DNA from: Pseudomonadota bacterium | GTDB lineage: Bacteria > Pseudomonadota > Gammaproteobacteria > Xanthomonadales > Xanthomonadaceae | Reading direction: 5' to 3' | DNA: 6,613 bases | Assembly: GCA_023453655.1 (NCBI GenBank) | Contig: JAEXTE010000237.1 | Span: 1-6,613, forward strand | Shown here: one piece after another, positions 1-6,059 of the stretch | Layout: each line of letters opens with the position of its first letter | Numbering within the stretch: position 1 is the first letter of the stretch | The notes under the pieces: model-generated | The model's database searches: none | Told to the model about the DNA's origin: nothing | Seen by the model: the letters and a program-made list of their open reading frames with translations, nothing else | Made by a program: the position numbers and the translations under genes

Positions 1-44
1 GCCCCCCCCCCCCGCCCCCCCCGGGGGGGGCCCCGCGCGCCGGG
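1..44. repeat. G/C homopolymer tract
   Basis: This tract has 12 C (2-13), one G, 8 C (15-22), 8 G (23-30) and 4 C (31-34), then a GCGCGC stretch, and ends immediately before the stop codon of the minus-strand M16 peptidase gene. The C8/G8 junction is a perfect 16-bp palindrome. A hairpin here could stall RNA polymerase at the end of the peptidase transcript, but no U tract follows on the minus strand, so it is not a canonical terminator. Such runs are also typical of polymerase or assembly error at a contig end, so the exact lengths should not be trusted. Confidence 0.6.
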
Positions 45-2894
45 TCATTCGACCGGCTTGCCGTCCGCGTCGATCACCTGCACGGTGCCCAGTTCCAGCG
101 CGCGCACCGGCGCCTCGGTCTGGGCCAGGTCGCCGACCACCACCCAGGTCAGCGCCCCGGGCCGGATGGTCTTCGCGGCCTCGGCCAGCTGCGCGGCGGT
201 GGCCGCCTCGACCTCGGCCTTGCGCCGCACGACGTAGTCGTCCGGGCGGCCGTAGCGCACGATTCCGCCGATCGCGCCCATCACCGACCACGCCGTCTCG
301 TAGGCGCCCGGCAGGCTGAGGGTCTGGATCGCCTTGACCCGCTCGACCTCGGCCTCGTCCGGCGGCCGCTGGCCAGTGGCGAACTCGCCGACCTCGCGCT
401 GGATCTCGGCCATGGCATCGGCGGTGCGGTCGATCTGCACCGGTGCCGAGACCGTCCAGCGGCGCTGGCCCAGCGCGCCACCCACCGAACTGCGGGCGCC
501 GTAGGACCAGTGCTTGTCCTCGCGCAGGTTCATGTTCAGGCGCGCGGTGAAGTCGCCGCCGATCACGCCATTGGCCAGCTCGACGCGCACCGCGCCGGGG
601 TCGCGGCTGCCCGGCACCAGCTGCGCGGCGAAGATGTTGGCCTGCACCGCGCCCGGCTGGTCGATCAGGTACACGCGCGGCGCCTGCGGCGGCGCGACCT
701 CGGGCACCGCGACCGGGGCCGGCGCCGGACCTTCGCCGCGCCAGTCGCCGAAGTGGCGCTCGAGCAGCGGCACGATCTCGGCCAGCGTGGTGTCGCCGAC
801 CACGATGACGGTGGCGTTCTCCGGCCGCACCCAGCGCTGGTGGAAGGCCAGCAGGTCGTCGCGGCCGAGCGCGGCGATGGACGCCTCGGTGCCGCTGCCG
901 GGGGCGCCGTAGGGGTGATCGGCGCCGTAGAGCAGCGCCGGGAGCACGCGCATCGCCGCACCGGCCGGCTGCGCCTTCTGCTGCGCGATGCCGGCGATCC
1001 AGGTGGCGCGGACGCGGTCGATCTCGCCCTGGTCGAAGTTCGGCCGGCGCAGCATGTCGGCGAACAGCCCCAGCGACTCGTCGAGGTTTTCCTTCAGCGC
1101 GGACAGGAAGGCATTGCCGCCGTCCTGCGCGGCGCCGGCGCCGAGGCTCGCGCCCAGGCTCTCGGCCCGGTTGGCGAAGTCGAGCGAGCCGATGCCGGCC
1201 GCGCCCTCGTCGAGCAGGTCCATGGCGAAGTCGGCCAGGCCTTCCTTGCCGGCCGGATCGCTGCTGTAGCCGCCGTGGAATTCGTAGCTCAGCTGCACCA
1301 CCGGGATGTCGTGGCGCTCGGCCAGCACCACTTGGGTGCCGTTGCCCAGCGTGGCGCGCTGCAGCGCCGGGAACTTGAGTTCGGGAAACTCGGTGGTGCG
1401 CGGCACGCCCTGGCTGCGGTCCACCGCCGGCGCGGCGGCGCGGTAGCGGGGGTCGGGCTTGGGCAGGTCGAACGGCGCCGGGGTCACCGCCGGCTCTTCG
1501 GCCAGCGCGGTGCGCTCGCCGGGCTCGACCACGATGGTATGGCTGCCCTCGCCGAGCCACTTGCGGCCGACCGCGCGGATGTCGTCCGCGGTGGTGGCCG
1601 CGTAATTGGCCAGCTGGGTGCGGAAGCAGCCCGGATCGCCTTCGAACACGGTGCACTCGGCCAGCACGTCGGCCTTGCCGCCAAAGCCGCCGATGCGCTC
1701 CACGCCGCGGATGAAGCCGGCGCGGATCATGGTGCGCGCCCGCTCGAGCTCGTCCGCGGTCGGTCCCTCGGCCACCAGCCGGGCGATCTCCTCGTCGATG
1801 ATCGCCTCCACGCGCGCCGGGTCCACGCCCTGCTTCACAGTGGCGACGATGTAGAAGTTCGAGCCCAGCTGCGACGGGCCCGCCATCGCGCTGATGTTGT
1901 CGACCAGCTTCTCGCCGTGCAGCAGGCGGGTGTCCAGGCGCGAGGACTTCGCCCCGCCCAGCACGTAGCCCAGCACCTGCAGCTGGTCGAGTTCGACGTT
2001 GCCTGCCTCGGGCACGTTCCAGACGCGGTAGATGCGCGGCTGCGGCACCTTGTCCTGCATCACCTCGCGGGTGGACTGCGCGCGCCTGGCGACGTCGACC
2101 TTGGGCTGCGCCATGGTCGGCCCGGCGGGAATGTGGCCGAAGTATTTCGCGACCTTTTCCTTCGCAGTGGCCACGTCGATGTCGCCGGCCAGCACCAGCA
2201 CCGCATTGTTGGGGCCGTACCAGGCGTGGAACCACTGCTTCACGTCGTCCAGCGAGGCGGCGTTGAGGTCGTTCATCGAGCCGATCACGCTGTGCGCGTA
2301 CGGATGGCCCGGCCGGTACAGCGCGCGCGTCATCCTTTCCCAGACCTGGCCGTAGGGCTGGTTCTCGCGCTGGCGCTTCTCGTTCTGCACCACGCCGCGC
2401 TGCTCGTCGAGGGCGGCCTGGTCGATCGCGCCGAGCAGGTGGCCCATGCGGTCCGACTCCATCCACAGCGCCATGTCCAGCGCGGTCGTCGGCACGTTCT
2501 GGAAGTAGTTGGTGCGGTCGGTGTTGGTGGTGCCGTTCTGGTCGGTGGCGCCGACCGCGCGGAAGGGGTCGAAGAACTCGCCGGGGTGGTGTTCGCTGGC
2601 CTGGAACATCAGGTGTTCGAACAGGTGGGCGAAGCCGCTGCGCCCGGCCGGCTCGTCCTTGATGCCCACGTGGTACCAGATGTTGACCGCCACGATCGGG
2701 GCCTTGCGGTCGGTGTGCACCACCACGCGCAGGCCGTTGGGCAGGGTGAAGCCGTCGTAGGCGATGTCGACGGCCGGCGCGTCGACGGCCGCCGCGGCGG
2801 GCAGCGCGACCAGTCCGGTGCCGAGCGCCAGCCCGAGGGCGGCGGACAGCAGGGCGCGGCGCGCGGGCTGGCGGTTCTGGGGCTTCGGCGGCAT
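45..2894 (-). CDS. Exported M16 family (insulinase/pitrilysin-type) zinc metallopeptidase, two-domain
   Basis: The 949-residue protein is a zinc-dependent endopeptidase of MEROPS family M16, probably acting on small or unfolded peptides in the periplasm. The N-terminus reads as a Sec signal peptide: arginines at 12-13, a hydrophobic stretch at about 14-31 and an Ala-rich cleavage site near 34-36. The first M16 domain carries the inverted zinc motif HLFEH at 90-94 (ligands H90 and H94, catalytic base E93), with E172 in VVQNEKR as third ligand 78 residues after H94. The C-terminal half, from about residue 500, repeats the fold (TLGNGTQVVLAER) but has no HxxEH, as is usual for the inactive half. 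It keeps the LREDKHWSYGA segment, where the family has its substrate-binding Arg/Tyr pair. Length matches the roughly 950-residue two-domain bacterial proteins. The ATG at 2892-2894 is chosen because the signal peptide starts there. The ribosome site is weak (AAGAG about 7 nt upstream). The gene is monocistronic within the window and divergent from the dehydrogenase gene. The natural substrate is unknown. Confidence 0.95.
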   Translation of the reverse strand: MPPKPQNRQPARRALLSAALGLALGTGLVALPAAAAVDAPAVDIAYDGFTLPNGLRVVVHTDRKAPIVAVNIWYHVGIKDEPAGRSGFAHLFEHLMFQASEHHPGEFFDPFRAVGATDQNGTTNTDRTNYFQNVPTTALDMALWMESDRMGHLLGAIDQAALDEQRGVVQNEKRQRENQPYGQVWERMTRALYRPGHPYAHSVIGSMNDLNAASLDDVKQWFHAWYGPNNAVLVLAGDIDVATAKEKVAKYFGHIPAGPTMAQPKVDVARRAQSTREVMQDKVPQPRIYRVWNVPEAGNVELDQLQVLGYVLGGAKSSRLDTRLLHGEKLVDNISAMAGPSQLGSNFYIVATVKQGVDPARVEAIIDEEIARLVAEGPTADELERARTMIRAGFIRGVERIGGFGGKADVLAECTVFEGDPGCFRTQLANYAATTADDIRAVGRKWLGEGSHTIVVEPGERTALAEEPAVTPAPFDLPKPDPRYRAAAPAVDRSQGVPRTTEFPELKFPALQRATLGNGTQVVLAERHDIPVVQLSYEFHGGYSSDPAGKEGLADFAMDLLDEGAAGIGSLDFANRAESLGASLGAGAAQDGGNAFLSALKENLDESLGLFADMLRRPNFDQGEIDRVRATWIAGIAQQKAQPAGAAMRVLPALLYGADHPYGAPGSGTEASIAALGRDDLLAFHQRWVRPENATVIVVGDTTLAEIVPLLERHFGDWRGEGPAPAPVAVPEVAPPQAPRVYLIDQPGAVQANIFAAQLVPGSRDPGAVRVELANGVIGGDFTARLNMNLREDKHWSYGARSSVGGALGQRRWTVSAPVQIDRTADAMAEIQREVGEFATGQRPPDEAEVERVKAIQTLSLPGAYETAWSVMGAIGGIVRYGRPDDYVVRRKAEVEAATAAQLAEAAKTIRPGALTWVVVGDLAQTEAPVRALELGTVQVIDADGKPVE

Positions 2895-3007
2895 GCGATG
2901 GCTCTTGGTCCGGGTGACCCTCCCATCTTATCCGCGGGCTCCGGGGGCCTCCCGGGCCGGAAGTCCCACCACGCCGCCTGAACCCGCGCCGGGGCACACT
3001 GGGGTCC
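2895..3007. promoter_or_regulatory. Divergent intergenic region between the peptidase and dehydrogenase genes
   Basis: These 113 bp separate two divergent genes and must hold both promoters. On the minus strand, TAAGAT (complement of 2925-2930) matches four of six bases of the -10 consensus and lies about 30 nt before the peptidase start, but no convincing -35 box is seen. For the plus-strand gene I see no recognisable promoter. A GGGG run at 3001-3004 sits only 3 nt before its ATG, too close for a good ribosome site. Confidence 0.3.
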
Positions 3008-3715
<708 letters not shown>

Positions 3716-3730
3716 GGCCGCCGGCTGGGC

Positions 3731-3736
3731 GACAAT
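3731..3736 (+). promoter_or_regulatory. Candidate -10 box for trmL
   Basis: GACAAT matches four of six bases of the -10 consensus and is the most AT-rich spot in the gap between the dehydrogenase and trmL. It would give a short 5' leader of about 22 nt before the GTG start at 3765, consistent with the lack of a clear Shine-Dalgarno sequence. No good -35 box is visible about 17 bp upstream, which lies in the end of the dehydrogenase gene. Confidence 0.3.
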
Positions 3737-3764
3737 ACCCGCCAGCCCGCCCTCGTCGTCGCCC

Positions 3765-4229
3765 GTGTTCGACCTGCTGCTGTACCAGCCCGAGATCCCG
3801 CCCAACACCGGCAACGTCATCCGGCTGTGCGCCAACACCGGCGCGCGCCTGCACCTGATCCGCCCGCTGGGCTTCGACCTCGAGGACCGCAACCTGCGCC
3901 GGGCCGGGCTGGACTACCACGAATACGCGAGCCTGCAGGTGCACGACTCGCTGGACGCGGCGCTGGCGGCGATCGCGCCGCCGCGGCTGTTCGCGCTGAG
4001 CACGCGCAACAGCCAGCGCTATGACCAGCCGCGGTACCGCCCCGGCGACGCCTTCCTGTTCGGCCCCGAGACGCGCGGCCTGCCCGACGAGGTGCTGGCG
4101 CGCATCCCGGACGGCCAGCGCCTGCGCCTGCCGATGCGCCCGGGAAACCGCAGCCTCAACCTGTCCAACGCCGTGGCGGTGGTGGCGTTCGAAGCCTGGC
4201 GGCAGTCGGGGTTCGAGGGCGGGAGCTGA
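3765..4229 (+). CDS. trmL: tRNA (cytidine/uridine-34 2'-O)-methyltransferase TrmL (SPOUT family)
   Basis: TrmL uses S-adenosylmethionine to methylate the 2'-OH of wobble nucleotide 34 in tRNA-Leu isoacceptors, which supports accurate decoding. The 154-residue product is close to the usual size (about 155-160), and is a minimal SPOUT enzyme without an RNA-binding extension. The three SPOUT motifs are present: PEIPPNTGNVIRLCANTG at about 9-26, LFGPETRGLP at about 98-107, and the knot region with PMRPGNRSLNLSN at 123-135 followed by a final helix. The GTG at 3765 is preferred because it gives the family-typical N-terminus (V/M)FDLLLYQPEIPPNTGN; the same frame is open further upstream, but that sequence is unlike TrmL and overlaps the dehydrogenase gene. 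No Shine-Dalgarno sequence is seen before the GTG. A four-base overlap TGATG at the stop starts a 15-codon frame that I do not consider a gene. Confidence 0.95.
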   Translation: MFDLLLYQPEIPPNTGNVIRLCANTGARLHLIRPLGFDLEDRNLRRAGLDYHEYASLQVHDSLDAALAAIAPPRLFALSTRNSQRYDQPRYRPGDAFLFGPETRGLPDEVLARIPDGQRLRLPMRPGNRSLNLSNAVAVVAFEAWRQSGFEGGS

Positions 4230-4425
4230 TGGCCGCGGCGGGCCCTGCGCACGGCAGCGCGCTGCAATCCGCATAGACCGGGTCGCTCCGAACACGGGCG
4301 GGGTTGCCGGTCCGCTCCGTAGAGACAGCGGGAACGCCTCGCTCCGCATTAACGCCTGCACCGCTGTCCGGCGCGGAAACGTGCATAATCTCCGCGCACG
4401 GCGGATCGCGGGCCCGCGCCGGCTG
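4230..4425. other. trmL to PAS-AraC intergenic region with triplicated heptamer and palindromes
   Basis: These 196 bp lie before the likely start of the regulator. The heptamer CGCTCCG occurs three times in the same orientation at 4284-4290, 4313-4319 and 4340-4346, about 27-29 bp apart. AACGCCT occurs twice (4333-4339 and 4351-4357). GCAGCGCGCTGC at 4254-4265 is a perfect 12-bp palindrome shortly after trmL, with no T tract. GACAGCGG at 4324-4331 can pair with CCGCTGTC at 4361-4368. No intrinsic terminator for trmL is seen. Some of these repeats may be chance in GC-rich DNA. Confidence 0.5.
4384..4389 (+). promoter_or_regulatory. Candidate -10 box for the PAS-AraC gene
   Basis: CATAAT matches five of six bases of the -10 consensus and stands out in a very GC-rich intergenic region. 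A transcript would start near 4396, about 30 nt before the GTG at 4426. The -35 region (about 4361-4366, CCGCTG) is poor, so an activator may be needed. If this is the promoter, the in-frame GTG at 4381 lies within it and cannot be the translation start. Confidence 0.4.
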
Positions 4426-5154
4426 GTGCGTGTACACGGAGATGCCCCCATCGACGCCATCCTGCCGCCCGGGCAGCTTCAGAGCCTGTTCGATCCGCTG
4501 CCGGACGTGGTGTTCTTCGTCAAGGACACGCAGTGCCGCTACGTGCACGTCAACCAGACCCTGATCCAGCGGCTGGGCCAGCGCCGGCGCGAGGACATCA
4601 TTGGCAAGAGCGTGCTGGAACTGTATCCGCCCAGCCTGTCGGCGACCTACATCGCCCAGGACCAGCGGGTGGTGGACGGCGAGGTGATCGAGAACCTGCT
4701 GGAGCTGCAGCTCTATCCCAACCGCAGGCCGGGCTGGTGCCTGACCTTCAAGCAGCCGCTGCGCCGGGACGGGCTGATCGTCGGCCTGGTCGGCATCTCC
4801 CGCGACCTCGGCCAGCCCGACAGCCTGCATTCGTCCTATGCCCGCCTGCAGCAGGCGGTGGCGCACATGCAGGCACACTTCCACGAGCCGCTGAGGGTGC
4901 AGACCCTGGCGACCATCGCCGACGTCTCGGTGTCGCAGCTCGAGCGCCTGTTCAAGCGCGTGTTCCAGATCACCCCGCAGCAGATGTTGACCAAGCTGCG
5001 CATCGAGACCGCGATGCGCATGCTCCACACCGGGGCCAGCATCGCCGAAATCGGGCAGGCCTGCGGGTTCTCCGACCAGAGCGCCTTCGCGCGCCAGTTC
5101 AAGTGCACCGTCGGCATGCCACCGCGCGACTACCGGGCGATGTCGCGCGCCTGA
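4426..5154 (+). CDS. PAS-domain AraC/XylS family transcriptional regulator (start uncertain)
   Basis: This looks like a one-component DNA-binding regulator. Counting from GTG 4426 (242 residues), a PAS sensor occupies about 18-128: LFDPLPDVVFFVKD, then CRYVHVNQTLIQRLG, IIGKSVLELYP, and the final strands GLIVGLVGISRDL. A linker (YARLQQAVAHMQAHFHEPL) leads to the AraC DNA-binding domain at about 140-240, with two helix-turn-helix units: LATIADVSVSQLERLFKRVF (161-180) and IAEIGQACGFSDQSAFARQF (206-225) plus the family-typical GMPPRDYR. The ligand is unknown. The sensor is PAS rather than the cupin domain common in AraC proteins. The frame is open far upstream into trmL but that part is a shadow. 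GTG 4426 lacks a ribosome site. GTG 4381 overlaps a promoter candidate. ATG 4442 follows GGAG directly but is in another frame. It lies upstream of the Ax21-like gene, which it might regulate. Confidence 0.85.
   Translation: MRVHGDAPIDAILPPGQLQSLFDPLPDVVFFVKDTQCRYVHVNQTLIQRLGQRRREDIIGKSVLELYPPSLSATYIAQDQRVVDGEVIENLLELQLYPNRRPGWCLTFKQPLRRDGLIVGLVGISRDLGQPDSLHSSYARLQQAVAHMQAHFHEPLRVQTLATIADVSVSQLERLFKRVFQITPQQMLTKLRIETAMRMLHTGASIAEIGQACGFSDQSAFARQFKCTVGMPPRDYRAMSRA
4429..4438. promoter_or_regulatory. 10-bp perfect palindrome at the PAS-AraC start
   Basis: CGTGTACACG is a perfect palindrome directly after the GTG candidate start and before a GGAG sequence and an out-of-frame ATG. It lies about 40 bp downstream of the -10 candidate, where a bound repressor could block transcription. 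AraC proteins more often bind direct repeats, so autoregulation through this site is only a possibility, and the match may be chance. Confidence 0.25.
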
Positions 5155-5197
5155 GCGGTGCGCCCTGCGCGCGTGCCTGGTCCAAGCGTAAGGTTTC

Positions 5198-5215
5198 CTG
5201 AACCATTGGGTTCAG
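5198..5215. promoter_or_regulatory. Operator-like inverted repeat upstream of the Ax21-like gene
   Basis: CTGAACC-ATTG-GGTTCAG is a perfect 7-bp inverted repeat with a 4-bp spacer, 44 bp after the stop of the PAS-AraC gene and 138 bp before the Ax21-like start. A further TTCAG follows at 5218-5222, in direct orientation 7 bp after the TTCAG at 5211-5215. A weak promoter could straddle it: TTTCCT (5193-5198) and TATTCA (5216-5221) with a 17-bp spacer that would contain most of the palindrome. It is the most AT-rich spot in the gap. No T tract follows, so it is unlikely to be a terminator. The binding protein is unknown. Confidence 0.5.
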
Positions 5216-5269
5216 TATTCAGCCATGGTTGCGGGCCGCTGCCCAGAATCCGCGTGCCGCCCCGGCTGG

Positions 5270-5311
5270 AACCGTTTTCCCCGACGGTTGCTCCCTCCCC
5301 TCCCACCGGGG
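5270..5311 (+). other. Leader hairpins in the 5' untranslated region of the Ax21-like gene
   Basis: AACCGT (5270-5275) can pair with ACGGTT (5284-5289) around an 8-nt loop. Alternatively CCCCG (5279-5283) can pair with CGGGG (5307-5311). The two pairings share bases 5279-5289 and so may exclude each other. A TTTTT run (5318-5322) follows, preceded by CGGCCC. Such an arrangement could attenuate transcription, but both stems are short. Between them lies the pyrimidine tract CTCCCTCCCCTCCCACC (5291-5307). Confidence 0.25.
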
Positions 5312-5353
5312 CGGCCCTTTTTCCTGATCGATGCGAATCACGAGAACAAGCCG

Positions 5354-5914
5354 ATGAAGCGCTCCCTGCTTGCCGCCACCCTTGCCGCCGCGCTCCCGTT
5401 CGCAGCCACCGCCGCCGACGGCGTGTCCTACAACTACGTCGAGGCCGGCTACGCCGCCACCAACCTCAGCGACGGCCTGCCCGACGCCGACGGCTTCGCC
5501 ACCCGCGCCTCGATCGCGTTCCACCCCAACTTCCACGTGTTCGGCGATTACGCCAACCAGGAGTTCGACAACAGCAGCATCGACGTCGACCAGTGGCGCG
5601 TCGGCCTGGGCTACAACCACGAGATCTCGCCGCGCGCCGACCTGCTCACCCGCGTGGCCTACGAGAAGGTCGATTTCGGCAGCCTCGGCGACAGCGACGG
5701 CTGGAGCGTCGAAGCCGGCGCGCGCGGCGCCCTGGCACGCAATTTCGAAGGCTATGCGCTGGCCGGCTACCAGGACGGCGACCAGGTCGACGGCGACTTC
5801 TACGGCCGCCTCGGCGCCACCGTGAAGTTCAACCAGAACTGGGGCCTCAACGGCGACGTGAAGTTCAGCGACGGCGACACGGCCTGGTTCGTCGGACCGC
5901 GGTTCACCTGGTAA
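5354..5914 (+). CDS. ax21: Ax21-family outer-membrane beta-barrel protein
   Basis: The 186-residue precursor is an outer-membrane protein of the Ax21 family of Xanthomonas and Stenotrophomonas, in Xanthomonas reported as outer-membrane-vesicle associated. Earlier claims that Ax21 is the XA21 immune ligand or a quorum signal were retracted, so no signalling role should be assumed. The N-terminus is a Sec signal peptide: K2-R3, hydrophobic core at about 5-17, cleavage after A18-T19-A20. The mature start ADGVSYNYVEAGYAAT is family-typical, as are HPNFHVFGDY, VDQWRVGLGYN, EISPRADLLTRVAYEKVDF and KFNQNWG. Alternating aromatic and small residues suggest about ten short amphipathic strands joined by turns such as HPN and NQN. 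The last residue is W186 in FVGPRFTW, the usual C-terminal signal for Bam-dependent insertion. The mature chain has no cysteine. The ATG at 5354 is chosen because the signal peptide begins there; an upstream in-frame ATG (5225) would add a Pro-rich, non-conserved stretch. The ribosome site is weak. Paralogues are common, so orthology to Ax21 itself is not certain. Confidence 0.9.
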   Translation: MKRSLLAATLAAALPFAATAADGVSYNYVEAGYAATNLSDGLPDADGFATRASIAFHPNFHVFGDYANQEFDNSSIDVDQWRVGLGYNHEISPRADLLTRVAYEKVDFGSLGDSDGWSVEAGARGALARNFEGYALAGYQDGDQVDGDFYGRLGATVKFNQNWGLNGDVKFSDGDTAWFVGPRFTW

Positions 5915-5953
5915 GGGCTGGAAACGGGCGCCTGCGCCCCCATCCAGTCAACA

Positions 5954-5986
5954 GCGGCGTCGCCCTCCCCTCTCTCCCGACGCCGC
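5954..5986 (+). other. 3' untranslated hairpin with an all-pyrimidine loop
   Basis: GCGGCGTCG (5954-5962) pairs perfectly with CGACGCCGC (5978-5986). The 15-nt loop between them contains only C and T (CCCTCCCCTCTCTCC) and includes CCTCC, the complement of a GGAGG ribosome-binding sequence. It lies between the Ax21-like stop codon and the intrinsic terminator, so the end of the mRNA would form two consecutive 9-bp hairpins. This resembles a 3'-untranslated-region-derived small RNA, or a stabilising 3' structure. Confidence 0.55.
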
Positions 5987-5991
5987 CCGTG

Positions 5992-6020
5992 GCCCGACCG
6001 GAAACGGTCGGGCTTTTTTT
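5992..6020 (+). terminator. Intrinsic terminator of the Ax21-like gene
   Basis: A perfect 9-bp stem GCCCGACCG (5992-6000) and CGGTCGGGC (6005-6013) closes a GAAA tetraloop and is followed at once by seven T (6014-6020). This is a textbook Rho-independent terminator, 77 bp after the Ax21-like stop codon. It is directional: the convergent gpsA strand meets the A run first and has no U tract after the stem. Confidence 0.95.
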
Positions 6021-6042
6021 GCCCGAGCGGCTTCGGGCCGGG

Positions 6043-6059
6043 CGGGCGCTCAGCGCCCG
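6043..6059 (-). other. Hairpin with the gpsA stop codon in its loop
   Basis: CGGGCGCT and AGCGCCCG flank one central base, and the TGA stop of gpsA (complement of 6050-6052) is at the centre. In the mRNA a 6-bp CGGGCG/CGCCCG stem would close a CUGAG loop. A second hairpin, GCCCGA (6021-6026) with TCGGGC (6033-6038), follows on the minus strand. Neither is followed by U, so gpsA transcription probably ends by another route or through weak structured pausing. Confidence 0.4.

Noticed and set aside
280..2000. Possible second active site in the C-terminal half of the M16 peptidase
   Set aside because: No HxxEH motif is present there; one active and one inactive half is normal for this family.
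510..2981. 823-codon open frame on the plus strand opposite the peptidase gene
   Set aside because: It is the antisense shadow of a GC-rich gene. The translation is Arg/Ala/Val/His-rich without domain or fold signals, while the opposite strand carries a complete M16 protein.
4229..4276. 15-codon frame overlapping the trmL stop (TGATG)
   Set aside because: Too short, no recognisable sequence, and the ATG overlap is common by chance in this base composition.
4021..4425. N-terminal extension of the PAS-AraC frame back to ATG 4021
   Set aside because: The extension overlaps trmL in another frame, is not PAS-like or AraC-like, and crosses the intergenic region and promoter candidate.
5225..5353. 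Upstream ATG for the Ax21-like protein
   Set aside because: It would place a 43-residue Pro/Arg-rich stretch before a classical signal peptide; the ATG at 5354 is the natural start.
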